Below are positions 53,376 to 62,743 of a stretch of 64,000 nt of DNA, in pieces. Under the pieces are notes generated by a model. The model worked only from the letters and a program-made list of their open reading frames with translations, was not told where the DNA came from and did not search any database. This stretch comes from Micromonospora sp. R77 (GTDB taxonomy: Bacteria > Actinomycetota > Actinomycetes > Mycobacteriales > Micromonosporaceae), in contig NZ_JALDST010000001.1 of the NCBI RefSeq assembly GCF_022747945.1, positions 4,650,001 through 4,714,000 of the forward strand, in the 5' to 3' direction. The position numbers were made by a program, and so were the translations under genes. The number at the start of each line of letters is the position of its first letter. Position 1 is the first letter of the stretch.

Positions 53376-53912
53376 ATGAGGACGCGTAGACCGCTGCTGG
53401 TGGCGGTGATCGGTGCCGCTGCTGTGCTGCTGTTGGCGGTCGTCGGCTGCGCCTGGGCGGGTTTCCGGCTCGTCGGCGACGACCGGACGGAGACGCGCGC
53501 CTGCCAGGACTCCGTGACGGCCGCAGCGGCGAAGGTACGCACCGACCGCTGGGATCCTCCGGGGGAGTTGCCGGACCTCGGCGACTACCCGGAGATCCAC
53601 TGGCAGGTGCGTACGCAGGGCAACCCGTGTTCCCGGGCGCCCGGCCCCACCGACCGGGCGTACCAGGGTGTGGTCACGCTCCGACCGGAGGACGCGCGGG
53701 CGTTGGCCGAGCGCTACGACTTCGTACCGTTGGCGGCTGGCAACCCGAACGGCCCCGCAGACTTGTGGCCGGCCCTGGTGCCGTTCCTCCCGAGCGGGTC
53801 GCGGTGGCTGCACAGCAGGTCGTACGACGAGACCGCCCCGTCGACGCGATGGCGGACCGCGTTCCTCGACGTCGAACACCGGACGCTGGTGTTCATGCTC
53901 AATGACCACTAG
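53376..53912 (+). CDS. Exported or membrane-anchored hypothetical protein
   Basis: A 178-residue protein starting MRTRRPLLVAVIGAAAVLLL, with a strong hydrophobic segment and Cys25 (LAVVGCAWAG) that may be a lipobox-like or anchor Cys. Two further Cys (RACQDS and GNPCSRAP) could pair outside the cell. The body ends with TRWRTAFLDVEHRTLVFML. No family recognised; similar lone lipoproteins are frequent in actinomycetes. Confidence 0.75.
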   Translation: MRTRRPLLVAVIGAAAVLLLAVVGCAWAGFRLVGDDRTETRACQDSVTAAAAKVRTDRWDPPGELPDLGDYPEIHWQVRTQGNPCSRAPGPTDRAYQGVVTLRPEDARALAERYDFVPLAAGNPNGPADLWPALVPFLPSGSRWLHSRSYDETAPSTRWRTAFLDVEHRTLVFMLNDH

Positions 53913-53993
53913 CGGGGTGCGACCGCCGGAGGAGCCGCCCTCTTGCCAGGACGGCTCTTCCGGGCGGCCGCTCCCCGGCGCAGGTGGACGGCC

Positions 53994-54344
53994 TCAGCGA
54001 CGGGCCAGGCGACGCGCACCGGAGCCGCCGTAGGGCAGGCCGTAGTGCGCGAACACCGACGGCTCGTCGTTGGCTGCCAGTTCGCCGTTGGTGTCGATGG
54101 ACGGGGCGTCGCCCACCTGCTTCTTGTCGTACCGCACGCGGACGGCACTCGGCGACACCGTCGCGCCGTCCAACGGGACGAAGGCCAGCCGGTGCCGGCC
54201 CAGGATGCCGACCCTGACGGTGGCGAACGCTGGCTCGTCCGTGGCCGTGTCGACATAGACGGCCTCCAGTTCGCCGATCTTGTCGCCCTGAGGATCGATC
54301 ACCTTTTGGCCGTGCCAGTCACGGAGATTCTCTGCTGGGAACAT
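53994..54344 (-). CDS. PRC-barrel domain protein
   Basis: A 116-residue protein with a PRC-barrel: LRDWHGQKVIDPQGDKIGEL, EAVYVDTATDEPAFATVRVG and HRLAFVPLDGATVSPSAVRV. Such domains act in RNA metabolism or as small binding modules; in actinobacteria these stand-alone copies are often stress-related. Convergent with the upstream plus-strand gene. Function not fixed by sequence. Confidence 0.87.
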   Translation of the reverse strand: MFPAENLRDWHGQKVIDPQGDKIGELEAVYVDTATDEPAFATVRVGILGRHRLAFVPLDGATVSPSAVRVRYDKKQVGDAPSIDTNGELAANDEPSVFAHYGLPYGGSGARRLARR

Positions 54345-54520
54345 TCGACAGGGATGCCCCGACGGCGCGGACCGAAACTGGAGCGGCCGGCGCGGAGGGG
54401 CTGGACCTCCGTCCCGTCGGGAGCGCGGCGGATGCTCATCCGGTTGGGCCTGGGTACTCAGCGCCGGATCGGGTGTTCCGGCTCAGGCTTGTCCGTCCGA
54501 ACCCGACGAGACTTTCCGGC

Positions 54521-56098
54521 ATGGCCGAGACGCTGCACCGATACGTTGCCCCGCCGACCGTCGCGTCCCCCGACCTGACGGTCGGTGAACGGCTGCGTCG
54601 GGTGCGACTGGCGCTGCTCGGCCGGCTGTCCGGGGCGGTGCTGCGGTTCCTCGTCCGCCGTCCCGCCCGGTGGCGGTGGGCGGCGCGGCGGCACCACCCG
54701 GTGCTGGACCGGCTGGCGGCGGCGAACGCCCGGCGGGTCTGCGCGCTCGCCGCGCTTGACGTCCCGGCGTACCGCGACTTCCTGCGGAGCCGACCGGGCG
54801 GGCGGCGCCGGCTGGGGGACTTCCCGGAGACCGACAAGGAGAGCTACGTCGTCGCGTACGACGCCGGCCGGCGCTGCTGGGGCGGCCGGCTGCCGACCCG
54901 GGGCGTGGTGGTCGACGAGTCGGCCGGCTCGTCGGGGCGGCCGTTCAACTGGCCGCGCGGCGAGCGGGAACTGCGCGCCGTGCACCACGACATCGTCGGC
55001 TACACCAGCCTGGTCTTCCCGATGCGCCGACCGTTCGTGATCAACGCGTACTCGATGGGGGCCTGGGCGACCGGGACCACGACGGGCGCCGCGCTGGCCC
55101 GGGTCGCGGTGGTGAAGAACACCGGCCCCGACCTGGGGAAGATCGTCGACACGCTGCGCGAGTTCGGCCCGGACTTCGACTACCTGGTGACCGCGTACCC
55201 GCCGTTCCTGAAGCACCTGCGGGACCGGCTCGACGTCGAGGGCTTCCCCTGGGCGCGCTACCGGATCCAGGCCAGTTGCGGGGGAGAGGGGATGACCGAG
55301 GCGCTGCGGGACTACCTCCAGGAGCGGTTCGTGCGGGTCCGGTCGGCGTACGGGGCGTCGGACCTGACCATCGGGCTCGGCGCGGAGACCCGGTTCACGG
55401 TGTGGCTGCGGCGCCGGCTGCGCACCGACGCGGCGCTGCGGGCGGCGCTGCTCGGCGCGGGCGAGCAGCGGCTGCCGATGGTGTTCCAGTACAACCCGCT
55501 CGCCACCTACCTGGAGACCAACGAGCGACGCGAGCTGCTCTGCACCGTCACCGGTCTCGACGTGATCCAGCCTCGGCTGCGCTACAACGTCGGCGACGAG
55601 GCGCTCCTGGTCGACCAGCGGCGGATCCTCGACCTGGTCCGCGCCGACCCGCAGGCCCGGGCCGAGTGCCGGGCGGCGCTGTCCAGCGAACGGATGGCGC
55701 TGCCGGTGCTGCTGCTGTTCGGCCGGCGCGACTCGACGGTGTCCTACCTGGGCGCCAACCTCTATCCGCAGGACGTCGAGTACGGCCTGTACACCGGCAA
55801 CCCGCACGCAGCCGAGATCAGCCGGTTCTGCCTGACGCTGGTCGAGGACGCCGCGTTGGAGACCCGGCCGGTGATCCACCTGGAGCTGCGCCGCCCGCTG
55901 GCGGAACCGGAGCGCGCCGCCCTCGCCGCCGCCTGTCGGGACGGGGTGCTGCGGCACCTCGCGGCGGTCTCCCGGGACTTCGCGCAGTCGCTGACCGAGG
56001 ACCCGACCGCCGGTGACCTGCGCGTCGAGACACACGAACCGGGCACCGGCCCGTTCGCCGGACAACAGAAGATCAAGAATGTCTACCTGGTGGGCTGA
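54521..56098 (+). CDS. Phenylacetate-CoA ligase/CapK-like adenylate-forming enzyme
   Basis: A 525-residue ANL-superfamily protein. The P-loop-like motif is ESAGSSGRPFNW (132-143); later come YGASD (AMP-binding) and LRYNVGDEA. VLLLFGRRDSTVSYLGANLY is the hinge region before the small C-terminal domain, as in PaaK/CapK proteins. It should activate a carboxylic acid as adenylate or CoA ester. First of four tightly packed genes; the GNAT protein downstream could accept the activated acyl group. Start ATG 54521 is the first in frame that keeps the domain intact. Confidence 0.85.
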   Translation: MAETLHRYVAPPTVASPDLTVGERLRRVRLALLGRLSGAVLRFLVRRPARWRWAARRHHPVLDRLAAANARRVCALAALDVPAYRDFLRSRPGGRRRLGDFPETDKESYVVAYDAGRRCWGGRLPTRGVVVDESAGSSGRPFNWPRGERELRAVHHDIVGYTSLVFPMRRPFVINAYSMGAWATGTTTGAALARVAVVKNTGPDLGKIVDTLREFGPDFDYLVTAYPPFLKHLRDRLDVEGFPWARYRIQASCGGEGMTEALRDYLQERFVRVRSAYGASDLTIGLGAETRFTVWLRRRLRTDAALRAALLGAGEQRLPMVFQYNPLATYLETNERRELLCTVTGLDVIQPRLRYNVGDEALLVDQRRILDLVRADPQARAECRAALSSERMALPVLLLFGRRDSTVSYLGANLYPQDVEYGLYTGNPHAAEISRFCLTLVEDAALETRPVIHLELRRPLAEPERAALAAACRDGVLRHLAAVSRDFAQSLTEDPTAGDLRVETHEPGTGPFAGQQKIKNVYLVG

Positions 56099-56101
56099 GT
56101 G

Positions 56102-56542
56102 ATGCGTACCCGTGACTTCTCCCTGGCCCCGGCCCAGGCCGGCGCCGAAGCCATGTTCGTCGGCGCGACCCGCTACCGCGGCCCGCTGGCGGTCCTGCGG
56201 CTGTTCCCGGCGTGGCGGCGCATGGTCCGCGACCTGCGCCGGACGCCCGGCTACCGCTGGCACACCGTCTACTGGCAGTTCCCCTGCACGCTCGGCACGA
56301 TCGCCTTCTTCGCCGACCGCGACGCGATGTTGCGCTTCGCCCGGTCCCGGCAGCACCGCCGGCTGATGGCCTGGGTGACCGACGGCACCCGCAACGCCAC
56401 CGGCGGTTTCATTCGGCTCTGGACCGCCGAGCCCGACGGCTATTCCAACGGGGTGTGGCGGGCCGAGTCCCCGGAGATGGCGCACATCCCGACCTTCACC
56501 CCGCTCGGGTCGGAGCGGACCGGCCCGGCGGTGCGCCGGTGA
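56102..56542 (+). CDS. Small monooxygenase-like (spheroidene-monooxygenase-type) protein
   Basis: A 146-residue protein. VGATRYRGPLAVLRLFPAWR, WHTVYWQFPCTLGTIAFFAD and LMAWVTDGTRNATGGFIRLW resemble the dimeric alpha/beta-barrel fold of DUF4188/spheroidene-monooxygenase-like proteins. It starts 3 bp after the ligase gene and overlaps the GNAT start (GTGA 56539-56542). A heme-free oxidative or structural role is possible; not proven. Confidence 0.7.
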   Translation: MRTRDFSLAPAQAGAEAMFVGATRYRGPLAVLRLFPAWRRMVRDLRRTPGYRWHTVYWQFPCTLGTIAFFADRDAMLRFARSRQHRRLMAWVTDGTRNATGGFIRLWTAEPDGYSNGVWRAESPEMAHIPTFTPLGSERTGPAVRR

Positions 56543-57624
56543 GCGCCGGCCGGACCCGCTTCGAGCGGGTCGTCGACCGCCGCGGCCTGCGCGAGTTCCT
56601 CGCGCTCACCGACCGGGTGTACGCCGACCAGCCGCGCTTCGTCCCCACCCCGCGCCAACAGGTGCGCCGCTGGTGGCGCGACGGGACACCGATGTACGTG
56701 CTGCGCGACGCCACCGGGACGGTGGTGGGTCGCACCACGCTGCACACCGATGCCGCCTTCGACGCGAAGCTCGGCCGCCGCTGCCAGCTGTTCGGGCTGA
56801 CCGAGTTCACCGCGCCGGCCGCCGAGCCGCTCTTCGCGGCGATCACCTCCGCCGCCCGCGCCGCCGGGGACCGCGACCTGCTGTTCGGCCCGGTCGCCCT
56901 GCTGCCCAACCAGGCCGGCGGGGTCATCACCGCAGGCTTCGCCGACCGGGGCTTCGTCGACAGCGCCTGGAACCCACCCCGCTACGTGACCGCCTACGAG
57001 TCGTCCGGCTTCCGCCGGCGGTTCGAGTCGGACACCTGGATCTGCCCGATCACCGGTCCCGGCTCGCCCGAGCCTGCGGAAGCGCCGGCGGGGGACCTGC
57101 GGGTGCACCGGGGCGACGTCCGACGGCTCGACGAGCAGCTCGACCTGCTGCGGGAGCTGCTCAACGCCTCCTTCGCGCAGCTCGGCTACTACACCGAGAT
57201 CTCCGCCGAACAGTTGCGTCGGCAGACCGACGGGCTGGCGTACCTGCTGGACGAGTCGCTGCTGCTGCATCTGACCCGGGGCGGGCAGCCGGTGGCGTTC
57301 GTGCTCTGCCTGCCGGACATCAGCGAGTTCCTGGTGCGGGTCCGGGGCGACCTGCACCCGCTGAACCAGCTGCGGCTGCTGGCCACCCGACGCCGCTACC
57401 GCCGCGAGGCGGTGCTGATCATCAAGGGCGTGCTCCCCGACCACCAGGGACGGGGCTACCAGCGGCTGCTCTCCGCCGAACTGCGCCGCAACCTGCACGC
57501 CGGCGGCTACACCACGCTGCGCAGCACGTACGTCGGCCGCGACAACCCGGCGTCCGCCGCCCAGTTCCGGGCGCTCGGCGGCCGGCCGCTGCACGGCTAC
57601 ACCTTCTATGAGAAGGCACTGTAG
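56539..57624 (+). CDS. GNAT-fold N-acyltransferase-like protein
   Basis: A 361-residue protein from GTG 56539. The N-terminal half (about 1-180) has a GNAT-like domain with GTVVGRTTLHTDAAFDAKLG. The second half holds LLRELLNASFAQLGYYTEIS and an acyl-CoA-binding-like loop ILIIKG... VLPDHQGRGYQRLLSAELRR. Long GNAT proteins of this kind often act on cell-envelope lipids or natural products. Its stop abuts the ATG of the nitroreductase-like gene. Confidence 0.8.
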   Translation: MSAGRTRFERVVDRRGLREFLALTDRVYADQPRFVPTPRQQVRRWWRDGTPMYVLRDATGTVVGRTTLHTDAAFDAKLGRRCQLFGLTEFTAPAAEPLFAAITSAARAAGDRDLLFGPVALLPNQAGGVITAGFADRGFVDSAWNPPRYVTAYESSGFRRRFESDTWICPITGPGSPEPAEAPAGDLRVHRGDVRRLDEQLDLLRELLNASFAQLGYYTEISAEQLRRQTDGLAYLLDESLLLHLTRGGQPVAFVLCLPDISEFLVRVRGDLHPLNQLRLLATRRRYRREAVLIIKGVLPDHQGRGYQRLLSAELRRNLHAGGYTTLRSTYVGRDNPASAAQFRALGGRPLHGYTFYEKAL

Positions 57625-58607
57625 ATGGACATCTCCGCGCTGCACGTGCTCGCGCCGCTGTTCTGGCGGGCGCCGAGCGCGCACAACACCCAACCGTGGC
57701 GGCTCGATTACCGGGACGAGGAGGTCCACGTCGGGTGGGACCACGCCGACACCCTGCCCGCCGCCGACCCCACCGGCCGCGACCTGCGACTGTCGCTCGG
57801 CGCGTTCGTCGAGACCTGCCTGATCGTCGCGGCCGACCTCGGACTCCCGATCGAGTACGTGCCGGACCACTGCGTCGAGGACCGCCGGGTGGGCTGGTTG
57901 CGGCTGTCCCCGCACGGCTACCGCAGCCCGTTCACGGCGGCGCAGGTGCAGGGCCGCCGTACCCACCGGGGCCGGTTCTCCGCCGGCCCGGACGCCGACA
58001 CGGTCGCCGCGCTGGACGCGGTCGCCCGGCAGGCCGGCGGGGAGGTCCGCGTCGTGCCGGACCGCGACCGGCTGGCCGGGCTGCTCACCACCGCCGACCG
58101 GCACCTGTACGCGGAGCCCGCCGTGGTCCGGGAACTGCGTGGCTGGCTGCGGCTCACGCCGGCCCACCCGCGCTACCCGGCCGACGGGCTCACCGACCGC
58201 TGCCTGGAGCTGTCACCGGTCGAGGCGACCGGACTGCGGGCGGCGCTGGCCGCGTACCCGGTGCTGCGCCCGCTCGGGCTGCCCCGGCTGCTGGCCGCGG
58301 CGGCCGGCGACCCGCTCGCCCTCGGCGGCACGGTGATCGTGCTGGTCGGGCCGGCCGGGCTGGACGACGCGGCGCAGGTCGAGTTCGGGCGGGTGCTGAT
58401 GCGTACCTGGCTGACCCTGCACGCGGCCGGGCTGGCGGCGCACCCGCTGAGCCAGCTCATCGACGCGCCGGCCACCCGCGCCGCGCTCGGCTCGGCGCTG
58501 GACGGGCGCCGGAGCGGCTGCTGCACGTCGCCTGGGTGGGCCGGCCGGTCGGCCCGGCGGCCCGCTCGGCGCGCCGGGTCGGCGGCACCCGCTATGCCGG
58601 CCCGTGA
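57625..58607 (+). pseudogene. Acg-type nitroreductase-fold protein, single frameshift near the end
   Basis: Starts MDISALHVLAPLFWRAPSAH, with SAHNTQPWRL and RDLRLSLGAFVETCLIVAAD, typical of actinobacterial Acg-like FMN proteins. Near 58.50 kb one base change moves the conserved end (PERLLHVAWVGRPVGPAARS) into the frame ending at 58607. Without it the frame would run on to 58824. The gene directly abuts the GNAT gene and is the last of the cluster. Redox role, probably on the cluster product. Confidence 0.75.
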
Positions 58608-58820
58608 CCAGCACGGTGCCGCGGCTGATCCAGCCGGCCCGATCGAGGTCGACCGCTTCCGGACGGTGGAGCTGCCGACGGCCCCCAGCCTTCTCTCTGA
58701 CGCTCTCCACAGGACCGTGATCAGTTCTCGCCCGCCGGCCGGAATCGCCCATCCGACGGAGGGCGGGAGCACTCCGGGCGGTTGCTCGACTGTCGAGGGG
58801 GAGTGGGGCAGCATGTGCCG

Positions 58821-59171
58821 GTGAGTTTCGACCTTGACGTGCTGGCCATCAGTCCGACGGCGAGCGACGATGCGGTGCGCGCCATGGTGAGGCGGTGCCG
58901 AGACGGCCAGCACCCCGAGGGCGACCTGGACGAAAGGATCGTCGGTTTCTACGAGAGTCTGCGCGCCCGCTATCCCGACTTTCCGCCGTACCCGGATGAT
59001 TCGCCCTGGATGTCGATGCCGCTCGAGGTGGGCATCGACCACATCAGCGTGAGCATGAGCCACGGACAGCGCAGTGACGCGGCCCTTGCGCTGATCATTG
59101 CTCTCGCCACGAGTCATGGACTGACGATCCATGACCCCCAGAACGGTCAGGTGACCCGACCTCGGAGCTGA
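58821..59171 (+). CDS. Conserved hypothetical protein
   Basis: A 116-residue protein from GTG 58821 (SFDLDVLAISPTASDDAVRA). GDLDERIVGFYESLRARYPD and SPWMSMPLEVGIDHISVSMS follow. Related proteins in actinomycetes share the same layout; function unknown. The GTG is not preceded by a strong ribosome site. Confidence 0.7.
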   Translation: MSFDLDVLAISPTASDDAVRAMVRRCRDGQHPEGDLDERIVGFYESLRARYPDFPPYPDDSPWMSMPLEVGIDHISVSMSHGQRSDAALALIIALATSHGLTIHDPQNGQVTRPRS

Positions 59172-59211
59172 CGTCAGCGGGTGTCGGCTCGCCCCGAGGG
59201 CGCGAAGGAGG

Positions 59212-59486
59212 ATGGTCATAGCAGGGATCCGGCAGGTTCTGTTCATTCAGGGCGGCGGCGCGGGCGTGCACGACGAATGGGACGACAGGTATCCCGATCG
59301 TTCATCCCACCGCCTACCGGAACCTGCTGGCCAAACTCACCGTCCCCGCCGGCTCAGCGATGTGACGCCGCCGCCGACGACAACGGATGCGCAGAAGCGG
59401 CTTTCGATGAGCGGGGCGTCATGATCCCGAAACGGATATGGCAGGAGCTGCGGCGGCAGCCACCCGGCGTCTTGCTGAACCGCCGG
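59212..59486 (+). pseudogene. Remnants of an alpha/beta hydrolase and a second gene
   Basis: GAAGGAGG precedes a frame reading MVIAGIRQVLFIQGGGAGVH, then DEWDD, the typical start of a small alpha/beta hydrolase. It loses sense after about 26 codons. In another frame the text IPIVHPTAYRNLLAKLTVPA precedes a stop, apparently the end of a different gene. Deletion has joined fragments; no functional product is expected. Confidence 0.5.
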
Positions 59487-60458
59487 TCAGTGCGATGCCC
59501 GGCGGGCCCGGAACGTGGCGCGGTACGCCTGGGGCGAGACGCCGACCTCCCGGCGGAAGGTCTGCCGCAGGTTGGCGGTCGAGCCGATCCCGGTGCGCGC
59601 GGCGATCCGGCCGATCGGTTCGTCACCGGCCTCCAGCATTCGCTGGGCGGCGAGCACCCGCTCGCGGGTCAGCCACCGGTGCGGGCTCATCCCGGTGAGG
59701 CGGTGGAAGTGCCGGGCCAGCGTACGCGGGCTCATGTGCACCCGTTCGCCCAACGACCGCAGCGACCACGGCTGGTCCAGGTGCCCGCGCATCCAGTCCA
59801 GCAGCTCCGGCAGCGGGTCGCCGGGGTCCGGGCGCAGCGGCGAGTCGACGAACTGGGCCTGCCCGCCGCTGCGGTACCCGGCGAGCACCAGTTTGCGGGC
59901 CAGAGTGGCCGCCGCGTCCGCGCCGTAGTCCCCGCGTACGACGTGCAGGGCGAGGTCCATGCCGGCGGACATGCCGGCGGCGGTGAGGACGCCGTGGTCG
60001 TCGATGAACAGCGCCCGCGGGTCCACGGTCGCGGCGGGGAAGAGCGAGCCCAGCAGCGGCGCGAGCGCCCAGTGCGTGGTGACCCGCCGGTGGTCGAGGA
60101 GTCCGGCGTGGCCGAGCACGAACGCCCCGGTGCAGACCGACATGATGCGGGCCCCGCGCCGGTGCGCGCGTCGCAGGGTGGCCAGCAGCGGCCGGGGCGG
60201 CACCTCGTGCTCCCGCGTCCACCCCGGTACGACGAGCAGGTCGGCGGCCTCCGCCTCGGCCAGCCCGTACGGGGCGGACACGGTGACCCCACGGTCCAGT
60301 TCGACCGGTCCCGCCTCGACGGCGCAGGTCCTGGTGCGGTACCACGATCCGAACCGGGGCGAGTGGTCCACCCCGAAGATCTCGTTGACGGTGACGTAGT
60401 CGAAGCTGCCCGCGCCCGGATAGGCGAGCATCGCCACCCTCGGCCCCTCGACCGGCAT
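59487..60458 (-). CDS. GlxA-type (DJ-1/PfpI + AraC) transcriptional regulator
   Basis: A 323-residue regulator with GGGAGG six bases before ATG 60458. The N-terminal DJ-1/PfpI-like domain includes RVAMLAYPGAGSFDYVTVNE and the nucleophile-elbow-like MSVCTGAFVLGHAGLL. The AraC domain has two helix-turn-helix parts: LRSLGERVHMSPRTLARHFH and GRIAARTGIGSTANLRQTFR. The ligand and targets are unknown. It faces the hydrolase remnant and the MBL gene. Confidence 0.92.
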   Translation of the reverse strand: MPVEGPRVAMLAYPGAGSFDYVTVNEIFGVDHSPRFGSWYRTRTCAVEAGPVELDRGVTVSAPYGLAEAEAADLLVVPGWTREHEVPPRPLLATLRRAHRRGARIMSVCTGAFVLGHAGLLDHRRVTTHWALAPLLGSLFPAATVDPRALFIDDHGVLTAAGMSAGMDLALHVVRGDYGADAAATLARKLVLAGYRSGGQAQFVDSPLRPDPGDPLPELLDWMRGHLDQPWSLRSLGERVHMSPRTLARHFHRLTGMSPHRWLTRERVLAAQRMLEAGDEPIGRIAARTGIGSTANLRQTFRREVGVSPQAYRATFRARRASH

Positions 60459-60687
60459 CGCAGACCTCCCCGATTCGATCGTGGCGCGGCCCACCGACGC
60501 CCGGACCGCCCACACCGATCGTAGGAACGCGGTGGTGGGGCAGTCCGGACAGCCGTCGACAGGATCAGGTCAGTGCCGTCGGGGGCGGGGTGTGCCGGGC
60601 GGGAAGCGGCTCTAGCGTCGGCGTCGACCCCGCCGGAGCGGGACCGGTCCGGTCTCCCGGCGCACCCGCGAGGAGAGGCAGCCGACA

Positions 60688-61669
60688 GTGCACGACAGAT
60701 CCGCCGAGTTCGGGCGCAGAGGGTTCCTGCTCGCCGCGACGGCCGCGACCGTCGCCGGCTCGCCTGGGCGGCACCGACCGGGCGGGCGCGGCCGTCCCGG
60801 CCCGCGCCACCGCCGGGCCCCGGCCGGTACGTCGGGCCGGCCGGCCGCCGGTGGCCTCCCGGTCGGTCGGCCCGTTCCGGGTGACGCCGCTGCTGGACGC
60901 GTCGGGGCCGTTCTTCCTCGGCCGGCAGCAGGCGTTTCCCGGGGTGACGCCGGAGGACTGGGAGCTGGCCCGGGCCGTCGACCCCGGCGCGTTCGGCCCG
61001 GGGGAGACGTGGCACCTGGACTTCCGCTGCTACGCCGTCCGGGGGCCGGGGGACCGGCTGACGCTGGTCGACGCCGGGGTCGGCCCCGCCGACAGCCCGG
61101 CCGCGAGTTGGGCGCCGGTGCCGGGCCGGCTGCCCGCCGAACTCGACCTCGCCGGCATCGACCCGGCGGACGTCGACACCGTGGTCCTCACCCACCTGCA
61201 CGAGGACCACTTCGGCTGGTCGGTCGCGCCGGACGGGACGCCGGTGTTCCCCAACGCGCGCTACGTCGTGCAGCGGCGGGAGGTGGCGGCCCTGACCGCC
61301 GGCCGGGCCGCGCTGACGTACGTCGTGAACCCGCTGCACGCCACCGGTCAGCTCGACGAGGTGGACGGCGCCACTCGCCTGGCCACCGTGGGTCGGGGCG
61401 CCGGCGGCTGGATCGGGGTGGTGCCGACACCCGGCCACACCCCGGGTCACCAGTCGGTCGTGGTGGACGGGTGCGGCGCGCAGGTCATCGTCACCGGCGA
61501 CGTCCTGGTGCACGCGGTGCAGCTGGTCGACCCGGAGGTGGGCTACCGGTACGAGGCGGACCCTTCGGCGGCCCGGCGCAGCCGTCAGTGGTTGCTGGCC
61601 CACGCGCGCGCCCACGGCGCCGTGCTGGCCACCGCCCACCTGACCCGGCCCTGGACCGACGTCGGCTGA
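60688..61669 (+). pseudogene. Exported MBL-fold metallo-hydrolase, frameshifted near the signal peptide
   Basis: Starts at GTG 60688 (HDRSAEFGRRGFLLAATAAT, a twin-arginine signal). Near 60.76 kb the frame changes by one base, then an intact MBL domain follows: VGPFRVTPLLDASGPFFLGR, THLHEDHFGW (the HxHxDH metal site), PTPGHTPGHQSVVV and ending at 61669. The second frame lacks a start of its own. Zinc hydrolase outside the cell; quorum-quenching lactonase-like members share this layout. Probably a sequence indel. Confidence 0.8.
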
Positions 61670-61755
61670 GGCACCCGTGCGGGGGCCGCCGGCCAGGCCC
61701 CGACCCGCTCCCGTAAAGAACCTTCACCCCTCGTCCCGCGCCAGATCATTTCCTT

Positions 61756-61777
61756 CCATCGATGGCGTTGGTAGTGT
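61756..61777 (+). promoter_or_regulatory. Palindrome and -10 element of the second ABC operon
   Basis: CCATCGATGG (61756-61765) is a perfect palindrome; TAGTGT (61772-61777) is six bases before the GTG start at 61784, suggesting a leaderless mRNA with an operator overlapping the promoter. Confidence 0.5.
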
Positions 61778-61783
61778 GCTGCC

Positions 61784-62743
61784 GTGCCCTCCCCCAGCAC
61801 CGTCGGCGTCGGTACGGATCACCACGCCCCGACTCCCACCCGCGCCACGGTTCGGCGGGGCAAGCCGGCTCGCGGCACCGATTCCGCCCTCGGCTGGTTG
61901 CTGTTGCTGCCGTCGGTCGTGGTCTTCGGGCTGTTCGTGTTCTGGCCCCTGGGGCGGACGCTCTACCTGTCCGTGCACGGCAACGACCTCTTCGGCGCCC
62001 CCTCGGTGTACGTCGGCGCCGAGCACTACCGGGAACTGCTGTCGCCCGAGTTCGGCCGGGTGCTGGCCACCACCGGCCTGTTCACCCTCCTGTCCGTGGT
62101 GCCGGCCGTCCTGGGCGCGCTGGTCGTGGTGCTGCTGCTGGAGGCACGCATCCGTGGCGTACGGGTGCTGCGTACCGCCTTCGCGCTGCCGTTCGCGTTC
62201 TCGGTGGCGAGCGCGTCGGTCGTCTTCGCCGTCATCTACAACCCCGCGATCGGCGTGGCGAACGGCCTGCTCGGCTCCCTCGGGATCGACCGGGTCAACT
62301 GGCTCACCGATCCGTCCATCGCGTTGCCCGCCGTGGCCGCCGCGACGGTGTGGATGAACCTCGGCTACAACGTGCTGGTGCTCTCCGCCGGTGTCGCGGC
62401 GATCTCGCCCGAGGTGGTCGAGGCCGCCCGGCTGGACGGCGCGACCGGTTGGCGACTGGCGTCCCGGATCACCGTGCCGCTGCTCTCCCCGCAGCTGTTC
62501 TTCCTCGTCGTGGTCTCCACCATCCACGCGCTGCAGAGCTTCGGCCAGATCCACATCCTGACCAAGGGCGGCCCGGACCGGGCCACCACGACGCTGGTCT
62601 ACTCGATCTACGAGAAGGCGTTCGCCTTCGGGTCCTCCGACTTCGGCTCGGCCAGCGCGCAGGCCGTCGTGCTGCTGGTCGTCATGCTCGGCTGCACGGC
62701 TGTCCAGTTCGGCGTCCTCGAACGGCGGGTCCACTACCGATGA
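61784..62743 (+). CDS. ABC sugar/glycerophosphate permease, MalF/UgpA type
   Basis: A 319-residue permease. Six spans start near residue 35. The EAA loop is VVEAARLDGATGWRLASRIT. ILTKGGPDRATTTLVYSIYE resembles UgpA-like members. GTG start with no ribosome site (see the promoter). Stop overlaps the next ATG (ATGA 62740-62743). Confidence 0.9.
   Translation: MPSPSTVGVGTDHHAPTPTRATVRRGKPARGTDSALGWLLLLPSVVVFGLFVFWPLGRTLYLSVHGNDLFGAPSVYVGAEHYRELLSPEFGRVLATTGLFTLLSVVPAVLGALVVVLLLEARIRGVRVLRTAFALPFAFSVASASVVFAVIYNPAIGVANGLLGSLGIDRVNWLTDPSIALPAVAAATVWMNLGYNVLVLSAGVAAISPEVVEAARLDGATGWRLASRITVPLLSPQLFFLVVVSTIHALQSFGQIHILTKGGPDRATTTLVYSIYEKAFAFGSSDFGSASAQAVVLLVVMLGCTAVQFGVLERRVHYR

Noticed and set aside
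61722..61740. Possible PHO box (CTTCACC-like) before the UgpA-like gene
   Set aside because: Only one imperfect repeat unit is visible; a PHO box needs at least two well-spaced units.
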